Source of the DNA: Legionella sp.
GTDB taxonomy: Bacteria > Pseudomonadota > Gammaproteobacteria > Legionellales > Legionellaceae
Length of the DNA stretch: 64,000 nucleotides
NCBI GenBank assembly: GCA_030680075.1
Contig: JAUXWR010000540.1
Span: 62,001 to 126,000 of the forward strand
Reading direction: 5' to 3'
The stretch's first letter is position 1. Each line of letters opens with the position of its first letter. The position numbers were made by a program, and so were the translations under genes. The notes beneath the pieces were generated by a model. The model had not been told where the DNA came from, did not search any database, and was given only the letters and a program-made list of their open reading frames with translations. Shown here piece after piece: positions 1 to 9,485 of the stretch.

Positions 1-582
1 GGCTATATTCTCAATAATGTATTTGCCTCGTTCTAATAATGCTTTATGTACCGGAAAACCACTTTCAGCTGTATCTGGACTTAATGTATCAATACCTATC
101 CCGATAATATCTCGCTTTAGTAAATACTGTGCTGCCTCGATAGAAATGGACGGGAATTGTAAATCATTGCGGTATTGTGAGGGATTTGACCAGTATTTAT
201 CCCATCCTGTGCGAACGATAATAAAGGTTCCGGCATTAATACGCCCATGTTGTTGTTCAAACTGTTCAATATCTTTTTTTGAGAGTAGAAAATATTCATC
301 CGCGATGGCCTCAACATCAATAACTACACAAGGCGCCAGGCAATCATTTAGCGAAATTTGATCGACAGTTTTACCGCCCGGCATACAATGAGCTGGCGCA
401 TCCATATGTGTTCCCATCCCGGCATGCAAGCTTAAGTCTTGTACTTTAAATTTTACCTCTGCATCACAGTCTGCATACTCAAGCAGGGTACTTACAGAAA
501 AGCCACAAGAGCCATCCCACGAAGGTATTGAAGGCGTGAGTGAATGTGTTAAATCAATTAAGGTGAAGGGAAATGGAGGCAT
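1..582 (-). CDS. Cyclase-family (kynurenine formamidase-like) hydrolase, 3'-truncated by window edge
   Basis: The reverse strand is open from an ATG at 582 to the window edge (194 codons). The product contains HAGMGTHMDAPAHCMPGG at about residues 50-67, the HxGTHxDxPxH metal-binding signature of the cyclase family (Pfam PF04199), whose members include bacterial kynurenine formamidase. The N-terminus (MPPFPFTLIDLTHSLTPSIPSWDG) is also typical: a short strand, then D-L-T-H-x-L-x-P. Members are cytosolic metal-dependent hydrolases or cyclases; the substrate here cannot be told. The C-terminus lies outside the window. Its upstream region is occupied by REP palindromes starting about 70 bases before the start codon. 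Confidence 0.85.
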   Translation of the reverse strand, partial: MPPFPFTLIDLTHSLTPSIPSWDGSCGFSVSTLLEYADCDAEVKFKVQDLSLHAGMGTHMDAPAHCMPGGKTVDQISLNDCLAPCVVIDVEAIADEYFLLSKKDIEQFEQQHGRINAGTFIIVRTGWDKYWSNPSQYRNDLQFPSISIEAAQYLLKRDIIGIGIDTLSPDTAESGFPVHKALLERGKYIIENIA

Positions 583-654
583 TTTTATTAATCCGATAAT
601 ACTTAAAACTCATAATAATACACTAGATTTGGGTGGTGAGAATGGAGAGATCTG

Positions 655-731
655 TCCCGTATTACGCTTCGCTAATACGGGCTACTGTATAGATCCCGAT
701 GTAGCCCGTATTAGCGAAGCGTAATACGGGG
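655..731. repeat. REP palindrome pair A
   Basis: Two inverted copies of a GC-rich palindrome face each other: CCCGTATTACGC...CTAATACGGG at 656-681 and its reverse complement at 701-730. They are separated by a short spacer (ctactgtatagatcccgat). The same pair recurs at 839-915 and 1488-1570. Each is preceded by the same ~30-base tail (ggtgag..gagagatctgt). This is the layout of bacterial interspersed mosaic elements mobilised by RAYT transposases. Confidence 0.9.
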
Positions 732-838
732 AAAATTCTCATGAAAAACACCTCCATGAACCACTATAATTTAACTACCAACCGAAGGGATTTTTACCAT
801 GGTCAAGCGGATTGGGCTGGTGAGAATTGAGAGATTTG
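732..838 (+). mobile_element. Internal-deletion derivative of the RAYT unit (non-autonomous)
   Basis: Bases 732-806 match, with a few substitutions, the 5' leader of the intact RAYT gene at 916-989 (shared gaaaattctc, tgaaaaacacc, ccaaccgaagggatt, atggtcaa). Bases 807-838 then match the 3' end of the same gene at 1456-1487 (ggattgg..ggtgagaattgagagat). The middle of the gene is absent, so only head and tail remain between REP pairs A and B. It encodes nothing functional and looks like a MITE-type derivative. Confidence 0.8.
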
Positions 839-915
839 TCCCGTATTACGCTTCGCTAATACGGGTTACTGTATAGATCCCCGATGTAGCCCGTATTAGC
901 GAAGCGTAATACGGG
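839..915. repeat. REP palindrome pair B
   Basis: Second copy of the paired palindrome: the left unit starts at 839 and the inverted right unit ends at 915. It differs from pair A by single substitutions in the spacer (ttactgtatagatcccc). It lies directly upstream of the intact RAYT gene. Confidence 0.9.
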
Positions 916-981
916 AAAATTCTCTTGAAAAACACCCCCATGAACCCTATGATTCAACTTCCAACCGAAGGGATTATTAAT

Positions 982-1479
982 ATGGTCAACTATCGCCGCG
1001 ATTTTACAGCGGGGGCAACTTATTTTTTTACTCTAACGCTTCAAAACCGAGATTCTAATTATTTAACTCAATACATAGATTTATTGGGCGAGGCATTTCG
1101 CCATGTTCGAAAAAAAGCCCATTTTACTACTCACGCTATAGCAGTACTTCCAGAACATTTACATGTGGTTTGGGAGTTGCCCAGAGATGATTGCTCTTAT
1201 TCTTTACGTTGGAGGCTCATCAAAACACGATTCACTCAAGAAATAAATAAAAAAAATTTTATGAGTAAAAACAATCGCGGGGAATTTGATCTATGGCAAA
1301 AGCGATTTTGGGAGCATCGAATAAGAGATGAAAATGATCTTCAGAAGCATATTGATTATATTCATTATAATCCTGTGAAGCATGGACATGTTGTAGCCCC
1401 TGTGGATTGGCCCCATTCAAGTATTCATCGATATATAAAAGAAGGTATTTTGCAAGTGGATTGGGGCGGTGAGAATTGA
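982..1479 (+). CDS. REP-associated tyrosine transposase (RAYT, IS200/Y1 family)
   Basis: The 165-aa product begins MVNYRRDFTAGATYFFTLTL, the standard RAYT N-terminus. An upstream in-frame ATG at 925 would add 19 residues encoded by leader sequence, so 982 is preferred. The HUH metal motif is HLHVVW, and the nucleophilic tyrosine lies in the C-terminal helix IDYIHYNPVKHG. These single-strand endonucleases cleave and move REP hairpins. The gene appears intact and is flanked on both sides by REP pairs, with a deleted relative just upstream. The last ~30 bases of the gene are part of the repeated tail that precedes every REP pair. Confidence 0.93.
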   Translation: MVNYRRDFTAGATYFFTLTLQNRDSNYLTQYIDLLGEAFRHVRKKAHFTTHAIAVLPEHLHVVWELPRDDCSYSLRWRLIKTRFTQEINKKNFMSKNNRGEFDLWQKRFWEHRIRDENDLQKHIDYIHYNPVKHGHVVAPVDWPHSSIHRYIKEGILQVDWGGEN

Positions 1480-1487
1480 GAGATCTG

Positions 1488-1570
1488 TCCCGTATTACGC
1501 TTCGCTAATACGGGCTACTTTATGTAATAAATTCCCCGATGTAGCCCGTATTAGCGAAGCGTAATACGGG
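1488..1570. repeat. REP palindrome pair C
   Basis: Third pair, immediately downstream of the RAYT stop codon, with a longer spacer (tactttatgtaataaattcccc). Its right end lies 12 bases from the catalase stop codon, so it may also serve as the 3' hairpin of the catalase transcript. Confidence 0.9.
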
Positions 1571-1582
1571 AACAAGCCGCCT

Positions 1583-3664
1583 TTACCTATCCCAAAAACG
1601 AATAGAACGACAATTTTGAATAAAGCTTGAAACAGAGGAAGAGGAATCCAGTTTAATGCACCCTTTGTCTAATGTTATCAAAGGATTGTTTGTTAAAAAT
1701 GATTCAACCTCAGGTACATAGCCAATGTATTTAAAATTCGCGTATGCATCAGAAATAAACTCATGTAACTTTTGTTTTTCTTGTAAAGATGCAGGGCTTC
1801 CTATCATTAATACCACGGCATCAAATAAGACCGCTGGTGCGCCCCCTATCTTCTCATTGGCCAGTACATGAGTACCGTCTTTTAATGAAACACCACTAAT
1901 AGTTGGACAAATAATAGTATAAGACGCTTTTTCCTTCGCGATGTCTTTTGTTAAGTCATTAAAGATTTTTGCATCGATATTGTCGCCTAATATAATGCCA
2001 ACACGCCGACCCTCAAGGGTTTTTGGATTATTTTTTAAAATGCTTAATTTGGGTGAAGAAGGTAATTCGACAGTGGGTTTGGCCGCATCACAGGCTTTGG
2101 GTAATTTTTTTAGTCCTAAGCCATCACTTACAGTTACCGCAAGATCCTTATCGATATTAAGAAGATGCGCTACCATGCGTACTCTAATGGCTTCTTTTTC
2201 CACCTTGCTTAATTCAAAAATTAAAGCGTCTGCAATATGTTTTTGTTCAATGCTGAGTTGGCTTATATAAAACTGACGTGCCTGACTATAATGGTCAGCA
2301 AATTTTTCCGGGCGAATTCTTAATTTTGTCGCATGCTGAAGCTCTTCGGGATAAGAGTGAAATCCTTTTGGTGATTCTCGTGGCCCCTCATCCCAAGAGT
2401 TAGGATTATAATTAGCACGCCCCTTAGGATTATGAAAAGCCATGTGGCCGTCTTGTTGAAAATTTGCAAAGGGGCATTTGGGTGCATTAATGGGGAGGTG
2501 AGTAAAATTAGGACTTCCCAGACGTTTTAATTGCGTGTCAAGATAAGAAAAATTCCGTCCTTGTAATAAGGGATCATTAGTAAAATCTATTCCCGGGACG
2601 ATGTTTTGAGTGCAAAAAGCAACTTGTTCTGTTTCCGCAAAAAAATTATCAACGCATTTATTAAGCACAAGACGCCCGATAATAGTGACCGGTATTTCTT
2701 CTTCAGGAATAAGTTTTGTCGAATCCAGGACATCAAAGGGAAATGATTCTCTGAATTTTTCATCAAATACCTGGATACCTAATTCCCATTCCGGAAAAGC
2801 GCCACTTTGAATAGCATTCCATAAATCACGGCGATGATAATCAGGGTCTGCTCCATTAATTTTAACCGCCTCATCCCAGGTAACTGACTGTAAGCCTAAT
2901 TTGGGTTTCCAGTGAAATTTTACGAAAGTAGATTCACCTTTATTGTTGATCATTCGGAACGTATGAACACCAAAGCCTTCCATAAAACGAAACGCGCGCG
3001 GGATAGTTCTGTCGGACATAATCCACATAACCATGTGCATGCTTTCAGGTGTCAGGGAAATGAAATCCCAGAAATTATCATGCGCCGTTTGTGCTTGTGG
3101 GAAACCGCTATCCGGTTCATCTTTAGCGGCATGAATCAGATCAGGAAACTTCATTGGATCCTGGATAAAAAATACAGGAATGTTGTTGCCAACAATATCC
3201 CAATTTCCCTCTTGTGTATAAAGCTTAACCGCAAAACCGCGAACATCGCGCGCTAAATCAACCGACCCTTTATTGCCGGCGACGGTCGAGAAGCGCACAA
3301 AAGCAGGTGTGATTTCGCCCTTTTTTTGAAAAAGATGGGCTTGAGTAATATCAGACAGCGATTGATACGTCTCAAAAAAACCATGCGCACCGAATCCCCG
3401 TGCGTGCACTACGCGTTCTGGAATGCGTTCATGGTCAAAATGAAAAATTTTCTCACGTAAAATAAAATCTTCAAGAAGCGCCGGACCCTCTGCCCCCATT
3501 TTGAGCGAGTTTTGATCATCAGCGATCGGCGTGCCGATCTGTGTGGTTAATACAGGCGTGTCTCCTTGGGCAATTTGATGACTATCCCCTCCAACACCAA
3601 GGTGCATCGTCTCATCATGCATTTGTTTTTTTTCCTGCTTCAAATCGTTAGTCTTTTTTTTCAT
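1583..3664 (-). CDS. katE: Large-subunit (clade 2, KatE/HPII-type) monofunctional catalase
   Basis: This 693-aa protein decomposes hydrogen peroxide using heme. The distal histidine is in [11 protein letters not shown] (H87) and the catalytic asparagine in [11 protein letters not shown] (about N160). The proximal heme-ligand tyrosine is in [14 protein letters not shown]. The first ~560 residues are the catalase core. About 140 further residues ([17 protein letters not shown] onward) form the flavodoxin/class-I glutamine-amidotransferase-like domain that defines the large clade 2 enzymes, so this is not the short KatA type. The N-terminus is lysine-rich and hydrophilic with no signal peptide. 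It is a single-gene unit divergent from the choloylglycine-hydrolase gene; the 266-base gap between them holds the promoters. Confidence 0.95.
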   Translation of the reverse strand: MKKKTNDLKQEKKQMHDETMHLGVGGDSHQIAQGDTPVLTTQIGTPIADDQNSLKMGAEGPALLEDFILREKIFHFDHERIPERVVHARGFGAHGFFETYQSLSDITQAHLFQKKGEITPAFVRFSTVAGNKGSVDLARDVRGFAVKLYTQEGNWDIVGNNIPVFFIQDPMKFPDLIHAAKDEPDSGFPQAQTAHDNFWDFISLTPESMHMVMWIMSDRTIPRAFRFMEGFGVHTFRMINNKGESTFVKFHWKPKLGLQSVTWDEAVKINGADPDYHRRDLWNAIQSGAFPEWELGIQVFDEKFRESFPFDVLDSTKLIPEEEIPVTIIGRLVLNKCVDNFFAETEQVAFCTQNIVPGIDFTNDPLLQGRNFSYLDTQLKRLGSPNFTHLPINAPKCPFANFQQDGHMAFHNPKGRANYNPNSWDEGPRESPKGFHSYPEELQHATKLRIRPEKFADHYSQARQFYISQLSIEQKHIADALIFELSKVEKEAIRVRMVAHLLNIDKDLAVTVSDGLGLKKLPKACDAAKPTVELPSSPKLSILKNNPKTLEGRRVGIILGDNIDAKIFNDLTKDIAKEKASYTIICPTISGVSLKDGTHVLANEKIGGAPAVLFDAVVLMIGSPASLQEKQKLHEFISDAYANFKYIGYVPEVESFLTNNPLITLDKGCIKLDSSSSVSSFIQNCRSIRFWDR

Positions 3665-3930
3665 GACACTATCCTTATTGTATGTTTCGCTCGGCCTTCC
3701 TGGCCTGTAAAGTGAAATGTAATTCAGAAAAATTGGGCTTTATCATACAGCATAGGCCAATAACATCTCGGGGACAATTTATGGCGACGATTTCTTTAAG
3801 CACCCGAATATGCATGGCATGTTGGAGAACACTTCCATTAGCCATTAGAAAGTCTGATGTCCTTAACGTCTAATTTTAGGTATATAATTAGCAGAGAACC
3901 GTTTTTCCATATTTGATAAGGAAATAAAAT

Positions 3931-5031
3931 ATGAAAAAAGCAATGCTAACGCCGATTGTTTCCGCAATGGTGGCTTTGGGATTAAGTCTTACCCCACTCT
4001 CCATCGATGCTTGTACGTCCTTCATCGTCAAATCCAGTGACAATAGTTATGTTTATGGCCGTACACTCGAGTTTGGTATAGATCTGCAATCCACGCCAAT
4101 AGCTATTCCTCGAAATTTTAATTATCAAGGCACTGGCATAGACGGGCATGTCGGTAAAGCATGGAAAACCAAATATGCGGCAATCGGCATGAATGGCATA
4201 CAGTTACCCATTTTAGTCGATGGTATAAATGAAAAAGGTATGACTGGCGGGCTATTGTATGCGCCAAATACATCTGTATATCAAGATGTGACGGCCGAAA
4301 ATGCAGCAAATTCAATCGCGTCATATGAAATGCTGACCTACGCACTGACAAACTTTGCAACCGTTGATGAAGTGAAAAACGGATTTCAAGATATTATGAT
4401 CAATAAGACTGGGCACGCACCCTTTAAAGGCGCTGTGCCTGTTCACATGACCTTGCATGATTCTACGGGGAAAAGCATTGTCATTGAGTATAATAAAGGA
4501 AAATTATTCATTTATGATAACCCGACGGGTGTAATGACTAATGACCCCAATTTTGCTTATCAACTGGCTAATATCGGTATATATTCCAATTTATCGGCGA
4601 AAGAGGCTAATCCCCTGGATATTAACGGCACAAGTTTTACCCCGCCATCCTCGGGAAGTGGGTTACATGGCATGCCAGGTGATTTTCTCTCACCCTCTCG
4701 TTTCATCCGTGCGATTGCGTATGCTGTATCTGCCCCTACCAATCTCACCGCCGATAAACAGGTTGCGACAGTATTTCATATCTTGAATAACTTTGATGTT
4801 CCGCCCGGTTCGATACAGCTTTCGGCCAAAAATCCCTACGGTGGTGGTGCCGATGGTTTTGAAATAACAGAATGGTTATCAGCGGCAGACGCAAAAAACC
4901 TTATCTATTATGTTAAAACTTATGCAAATCCAACCGTTCAAATGCTGGATATGAAAAAAATTAATTTGGATGCGAAAGAAATAAAAACATTCAAACTTCA
5001 ACCGAATGAAGTGCGCCTTGAGATAAATTAA
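3931..5031 (+). CDS. Secreted choloylglycine hydrolase / linear amide C-N hydrolase (Ntn family)
   Basis: This is a 366-aa Ntn hydrolase of the penicillin V acylase/bile-salt hydrolase family (PF02275). A signal peptide (MKKAMLTPIVSAMVALGLSL..SIDA) ends exactly before Cys28, the N-terminal nucleophile exposed by cleavage (DA/CTSFIVKS). Family motifs include GRTLEF, the GINEKGM segment and the asparagine in VMTNDPNF. The start is fixed by a Shine-Dalgarno AAGGAAAT just upstream. A TATAAT-like hexamer lies at 3883-3888. It probably hydrolyses an amide bond in an extracytoplasmic substrate; the substrate (bile salt, acyl-homoserine lactone, N-acyl amino acid) cannot be read from sequence. It is transcribed alone and ends in a hairpin shared with the convergent thaumatin-like gene. 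Confidence 0.92.
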   Translation: MKKAMLTPIVSAMVALGLSLTPLSIDACTSFIVKSSDNSYVYGRTLEFGIDLQSTPIAIPRNFNYQGTGIDGHVGKAWKTKYAAIGMNGIQLPILVDGINEKGMTGGLLYAPNTSVYQDVTAENAANSIASYEMLTYALTNFATVDEVKNGFQDIMINKTGHAPFKGAVPVHMTLHDSTGKSIVIEYNKGKLFIYDNPTGVMTNDPNFAYQLANIGIYSNLSAKEANPLDINGTSFTPPSSGSGLHGMPGDFLSPSRFIRAIAYAVSAPTNLTADKQVATVFHILNNFDVPPGSIQLSAKNPYGGGADGFEITEWLSAADAKNLIYYVKTYANPTVQMLDMKKINLDAKEIKTFKLQPNEVRLEIN

Positions 5032-5050
5032 AGCTTTGTGAAACTTATGA

Positions 5051-5080
5051 AGGCGGAGCCAACAAACATGGCTCCGGCCT
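5051..5080. terminator. Bidirectional hairpin terminator
   Basis: Stem aggc-ggagcc (5051-5060) pairs with ggctcc-ggcct (5070-5080), with one bulged G and a 9-base loop. It is followed by cgttt on the + strand. It sits between two convergent stop codons (5031 and 5094), where a shared terminator is expected. Confidence 0.65.
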
Positions 5081-5093
5081 CGTTTAAAACACC

Positions 5094-7103
5094 TTAAGGA
5101 TTAGGAGTAACCCCTACAGGTGCTCCCGATCTCCCGCCAGGGCAATAAGTAATTTTATAGTTGGTGGAGTTTACGCCACCAGGATTATTGGTGCAGCTAA
5201 AGGTACTGCTTTTATCATCGAAGGGATAGACGTAAAAGGGTGGGCATGCTGCCTTATACCAACCTAGCGTTGGCAGCGCATTTGCACTCCATACAGCATT
5301 GTTGGAATTATTCCCTGTAACATTACATTGCGGAACAATTGCCGGGTTTGAGGGGAGCACTATGTTGGTTGGAGCCTCCTGCCAATTCTGACAACCACAG
5401 CAGGTTGTTGAGTTGGATGAATTATAGCAAGATTGATCATAGCCCGTGCCACTGCATTGATACATATTTGTAAAGGTGCCATTGGTCGCTGGATTGTTGC
5501 AAAAATAGGGCGCTTGCGAGTAGCTCGAATTGATGCCGCATACTTGATCGGCCGTCCAGTAACCCTCAAAAATCCCGCAGGTGTTTTGTGCTGAGTTAAG
5601 CGCGATATTGGTGACAGATAAACCGCAAGCCTCACCCCCTGCTTCATTACATTCATTGTTAGCCGTGCAGGGCGCACCACCATTAGCAACCCAGATATAG
5701 CTGTTGCTGGGTGGCACAAAATTCCATGTACAACCACCAATCGTTCCACCGGTACTAGCCTGGTCGGTCGTAATACCAGGGGCGCCACAAGTATAAGGAT
5801 TGAATGCATCTCGCGTGACACCTTGGGGTTCAATAGACATCGGAATATTGATGCCATTAATGCCGGTGATGTCATAAAAGTCAGATTCTTGCTGAAACGT
5901 AGGTTCTGCTTGTTGTGCGGGTTGACTCAATCCTTGTCCAACAGGGCATCCTCCCTGACCTCCACCGCAGTCAGCCGTAGAGCAACCCGAGCTGGTGCAA
6001 CTGGTTCTGCCGCCTATTACCCCGCTCCATACCAAGTGTTGGGTTGAGGATAGGGCATATACATTTTCAATTAAGGTGACATCTTTGGTGCCGCCATTTG
6101 CAAGCACCCTGTAATCACCGCCCGCAGGTGTCGGATTTTTCCAGTTACAAATACCCGCTCCGGCATCGGCTGTCGGATCACAGGCAAAAGTCCCGGGGAT
6201 CACATTGGGTTTATTGTCACAATCGGTATCGGTAGCACAGCCATTAATTTGCCCGCCACCAACGAACGCTATCCAGACATCATATGGGCATAGATTCTCA
6301 AACGAGAAGGTGCGGGTATTGGCGTTTGACCGGATGGAAAAATTGGTTGGTTGGTCAACAATAAGGGTTTTCCCGGCATCGTAGGGAATAGCGAGATACT
6401 GATTTACCTCACCTGCGCTACCAAGCGCTTGAATAGTGGTTGTAATATTACAAATGCCACCACCTGCTGTAACAGTACTACCGCAATCATTAGCAAACGT
6501 GGGCGCTGCTATTAAGGGCGATGCGACAGTAAAATTGATGGTTGCATTATTAATGGCAATGTTACTCGCCGTGGTATTTTGTACAGTCCAGCTCAGGTGT
6601 TGGGTCGTATTCACCAGCATATTATTTCCAGCAGGCTGGATGGTAAAAAAGAATCCGGTAGCGCTTGGGCTAATATCAAAACTTAATACGGGAGCGGGTG
6701 CAATGGTTTGGAAAGTGGGGCCATAATTTATAATAAGATTTTGCTCTATGTGAGCGGCCGTACTGCCTGCGTCAATAGTAACGATAACATGGCAAAGCCC
6801 GTTAGGCGCTATGTAATGATTCATCCCCTTGTATACACAATCATCGGTAATTTGCCATGTAGTAAAGGAGGATGATGGCGTTAGTTTGGTCCTGGATGTG
6901 CTCATATTTAGCATAACCGGGGCAATTGGGACGTTATTTTTAATAGTATAAGTTATGCTCTGAGTTGTGTTGGGCAACATATTTTGAACGCTCTCCTGGG
7001 CTACAATAGACAAGGGAGGCGTGCTTTTTGAGTAGGCTTGTGTCATACCAAATAGAGCAAATATAAATAAGAAAGCCAGTTTTTTTTGTAGAATATTTTG
7101 CAT
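5094..7103 (-). CDS. Secreted thaumatin-like protein with N-terminal Ig-like repeats
   Basis: This is a 669-aa exported protein. The signal peptide is about residues 1-25 (KKLAFLFIFALFGMTQAYS). Residues ~30-270 contain two related ~110-residue beta-rich segments (shared N-T-T-Q motif and G-x-C-x-(I/V)-x-x-T-I-x-A/D-x-G pattern), probably Ig-like. The C-terminal half is thaumatin-like: FENLCPYDVWIAFVGG, VWSGVIGGRTSC, CGGGQGGC, DFYDITGINGINIPMSIEP and a terminal YKITYCPGG. More than 25 cysteines suggest disulfide bonds. Its start lies 6 bases after the outer-membrane barrel gene on the same strand, so the two form an operon. The function is unknown; family members include glucan-binding and antifungal proteins. 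Confidence 0.85.
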   Translation of the reverse strand: MQNILQKKLAFLFIFALFGMTQAYSKSTPPLSIVAQESVQNMLPNTTQSITYTIKNNVPIAPVMLNMSTSRTKLTPSSSFTTWQITDDCVYKGMNHYIAPNGLCHVIVTIDAGSTAAHIEQNLIINYGPTFQTIAPAPVLSFDISPSATGFFFTIQPAGNNMLVNTTQHLSWTVQNTTASNIAINNATINFTVASPLIAAPTFANDCGSTVTAGGGICNITTTIQALGSAGEVNQYLAIPYDAGKTLIVDQPTNFSIRSNANTRTFSFENLCPYDVWIAFVGGGQINGCATDTDCDNKPNVIPGTFACDPTADAGAGICNWKNPTPAGGDYRVLANGGTKDVTLIENVYALSSTQHLVWSGVIGGRTSCTSSGCSTADCGGGQGGCPVGQGLSQPAQQAEPTFQQESDFYDITGINGINIPMSIEPQGVTRDAFNPYTCGAPGITTDQASTGGTIGGCTWNFVPPSNSYIWVANGGAPCTANNECNEAGGEACGLSVTNIALNSAQNTCGIFEGYWTADQVCGINSSYSQAPYFCNNPATNGTFTNMYQCSGTGYDQSCYNSSNSTTCCGCQNWQEAPTNIVLPSNPAIVPQCNVTGNNSNNAVWSANALPTLGWYKAACPPFYVYPFDDKSSTFSCTNNPGGVNSTNYKITYCPGGRSGAPVGVTPNP

Positions 7104-7109
7104 GTATAG

Positions 7110-7886
7110 TTATCCAAATAAGTAACTTAAGCCAAATAATACCGATTGCGACTGAACATTGGTCTGGATAGGGCGTGCCAGCTCTACGCCTGTTTGTGGG
7201 TCTATCAGTTCACTTTCGGCTTTTCCTTTATCGACAAACAGATAACGGGCAGAAATTGTAAAGCTACTGTTCACCGGTATTTTAAGTCCTGCACCAATCT
7301 CATAGGCAAATTGCGTGTTTGAATCACCAGAAAGCTTATAATAGCCACCATCAGCACCAATATTTGGCCGGGGTATATTCTGGAAGCTCATTGTATTTTG
7401 AGCACCACCAATCCCTGCTTCAACAAATGGCATAATACCGAAGCGTAGAGGCGTTAAATCCCATTCAGTGTCCAACATTAGCCGGTAACTTTTAATATTC
7501 ATGTTGTAAGTGGCATTATTAAAATCCGGTAAACTATATTCATATACCGAACCATTTTGCGAGCCTTCATTGTAATAAGCATTTACGCCTATAGAAACGC
7601 TTCGAAATATATTCCAGGGGATGTTTTTATTGGAATCAAGCGTTTTTTCGTAAGCGAACCCCGCCCCGGATGCAAAATTGATTTCATTTCCGAAGACGTT
7701 GAAGGTATCTGTTCTAAATGTTTGGGCAGGGAAAAATATTCGACCCTGTTTACTTAGAGCATAAGAACTGCCACCAGCTAATACGGTGACACGCACACCG
7801 TCAGCAAAAGTATTGTCTGCAGCTATTGTCATTAATAACAATGACAAATTTGAAATAGCGATACATTTTAAAATTACAGCCTTCAT
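7110..7886 (-). CDS. Outer-membrane beta-barrel protein (opacity/OmpA-barrel type)
   Basis: The 258-aa product has a signal peptide (MKAVILKCIAISNLSLLLMTIAA) followed by alternating amphipathic strands. It ends in a C-terminal aromatic strand (SQSVLFGLSYLFG), typical of 8-stranded outer-membrane barrels. Strand-like segments include GIMPFVEAGIGGAQN and YEIGAGLKIPVNSSFTISARYLF. A Shine-Dalgarno AAGGA precedes the ATG. It is the first gene of an operon with the downstream thaumatin-like secreted protein. The role may be adhesion, surface display or structure; nothing more specific is visible. Confidence 0.78.
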   Translation of the reverse strand: MKAVILKCIAISNLSLLLMTIAADNTFADGVRVTVLAGGSSYALSKQGRIFFPAQTFRTDTFNVFGNEINFASGAGFAYEKTLDSNKNIPWNIFRSVSIGVNAYYNEGSQNGSVYEYSLPDFNNATYNMNIKSYRLMLDTEWDLTPLRFGIMPFVEAGIGGAQNTMSFQNIPRPNIGADGGYYKLSGDSNTQFAYEIGAGLKIPVNSSFTISARYLFVDKGKAESELIDPQTGVELARPIQTNVQSQSVLFGLSYLFG

Positions 7887-8069
7887 TTATTATCCTTAAT
7901 AGCAGTAAGCGCATAACTTATTTTAATCTCAATGACGTTGGGTTTGATTTAAACTGTTTTAAAAAAACGTGAAGAATAATTCCTTAAAGTAAAATCGAGC
8001 GATTAGCTTACTCTATAAATAGCGTTCAATAATACTATTTTTCGGTATTTTTAGTGATTGAGTTACCAT

Positions 8070-8465
8070 TTATATTTTTATGCTTTTTAGTAAATTGTAC
8101 AGATCAACGAATGCCCAATATTGTATTATTTTTTGATTTGATAATTGATAAATTGTAACACCCGCGTACTTAACCAGCGATTTTGATGGCGGGTTACCTA
8201 GAAATTCGCCTTCGTGTAATCCTTGTGCATGCCAACGACTAACAACTTTATCATCATCACAAATAAAATCATCCCACACTACTTTTAATCCGGGAAATGC
8301 TTTATGCCATTGTAAGATAACGGCCTTCATCTTTTCAGTGCCTTTAGTTGCTTCAACAGGACTATGGACTATTGCTGTTTCATCAAAAAATTTATCGATA
8401 GCACTGATATCTTTTTGTAACCATATTGCATCTTGATAGGCCTTTACAATGTCTAAATTAGTCAT
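8070..8465 (-). CDS. SnoaL-like / ester cyclase family protein
   Basis: The 131-aa protein has the cone-shaped alpha+beta barrel pattern of the NTF2/SnoaL superfamily. It has an N-terminal helix (NLDIVKAYQDAIWL), FFDETAIVHSP, a helix with MKAVILQWHKAFPGLKVVWDDFICDDDKVVSRWHAQGLHEGEF, and YQLSNQKIIQYWAFVD near the end. These segments match the polyketide-cyclase-like group (PF07366). It is probably cytosolic. The ligand or reaction is not predictable. It is on the same strand as the phosphotransferase 45 bases upstream and may be cotranscribed with it. Confidence 0.75.
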   Translation of the reverse strand: MTNLDIVKAYQDAIWLQKDISAIDKFFDETAIVHSPVEATKGTEKMKAVILQWHKAFPGLKVVWDDFICDDDKVVSRWHAQGLHEGEFLGNPPSKSLVKYAGVTIYQLSNQKIIQYWAFVDLYNLLKSIKI

Positions 8466-8510
8466 TTTCTATTTCTCTTAGTATGGAGGTGTAAATCCTG
8501 TTTCAAACAC

Positions 8511-9455
8511 TTAAATTGATAGTGCTCTTTTTTTAATTTCACTGATAGCCCGTGCTAAAACCATGGCTGCCCATTTTTTCAGGTTGTCCTTATTTTGTTC
8601 GCAAGTATAAGGTAAAAAACTCATGTGATGGCAAAAAGAATGAAACAATAAAAGATTAACCGTGCCATCATCAATAGCCCCATAGGTGTTAAGAAATACC
8701 TGAAATGTCTCCTCGGTAAAAATCATTCCAACGGCCAAATCAATACCCGGATGACCTATATGCATATCACCCCAGTCAATTAGTCCAGATGGAGTAAATG
8801 TTTGTGGATTAACGACTACATGTCTGCTGTATAAATCCGCATGTAAATAGGATTTTTTATTTTCCTGGAATACTAACGATGGTAACAACGCTATTATCTC
8901 AAGCAATATCGCTTTATCAAAACCTGATTGTAAAAAATAATTTTCATACTGTATAAGTTTTTCCGTGCATTGCAAAACCCTATGATTTACATCATACCGC
9001 CATCTTTGATCACCTTTGATTAATGAAAGATGTTCCTCTTTAACAGGCAGAGAATGCAGTTCACCCAGCCAGGAAGCGAGTTTAATTGCAAATTCGGTGT
9101 CGGCAATTAGCGATGGAGTTGTATCTGATACTGGTTTGCCTGGAATCATTGGATAACCTGCAAATGGATAGGGATATAAATCTGTAGGTTTACCGATCCA
9201 TTTTGGAGATGAGAGTGGGAAGGATACTTGACTCGCTATATAAGGCAGTAATGCAATTTCATTCTCTATGCAGGTTAATCCAGGTTCTCTCTTAGGAAAT
9301 CTGAAAATAATGGTTTCATTAACAAGATAAACCAGGTTATCCCATCCTTCGTCCAATAAACGGAACATTTTAATGGGAATATGATGTTGCGACTCAATAA
9401 GTTGTTTCGCTTTTTTCTCATCTATACTGATGGATTGATTCCACGCGTGTGTCAT
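8511..9455 (-). CDS. Aminoglycoside/macrolide phosphotransferase-family kinase
   Basis: The 314-aa kinase-like protein has the APH fold. N-lobe segment: LVYLVNETIIFRFPKRE. Catalytic loop: SYLHADLYSRHVVV, with Asp followed by Asn/His-type residues. Metal-binding motif: GLIDWGDMHIGHPGIDLA. It phosphorylates a small hydroxylated substrate, possibly a drug or metabolite. The start is ambiguous: the longer frame opens at a TTG (9473) only 2 bases after AGGTGA, which is too close, so the ATG at 9455 (MTHAWNQSIS) is chosen. It lies 30 bases downstream of the DUF1186/SEC-C gene on the same strand. Two other APH-like kinases occur at 16032 and 19197. Confidence 0.85.
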   Translation of the reverse strand: MTHAWNQSISIDEKKAKQLIESQHHIPIKMFRLLDEGWDNLVYLVNETIIFRFPKREPGLTCIENEIALLPYIASQVSFPLSSPKWIGKPTDLYPYPFAGYPMIPGKPVSDTTPSLIADTEFAIKLASWLGELHSLPVKEEHLSLIKGDQRWRYDVNHRVLQCTEKLIQYENYFLQSGFDKAILLEIIALLPSLVFQENKKSYLHADLYSRHVVVNPQTFTPSGLIDWGDMHIGHPGIDLAVGMIFTEETFQVFLNTYGAIDDGTVNLLLFHSFCHHMSFLPYTCEQNKDNLKKWAAMVLARAISEIKKRALSI

Positions 9456-9485
9456 AAATTTTCTACAATTCAATTCACCTATTTC

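Noticed and set aside
536..724. 62-residue open frame crossing REP pair A
   Set aside because: It is the opposite strand of the cyclase gene start plus the REP palindromes; no ribosome-binding site or domain.
3682..3873. 63-residue open frame upstream of the choloylglycine hydrolase
   Set aside because: It lies in the divergent promoter region, has no Shine-Dalgarno or recognisable domain, and its length is compatible with chance.
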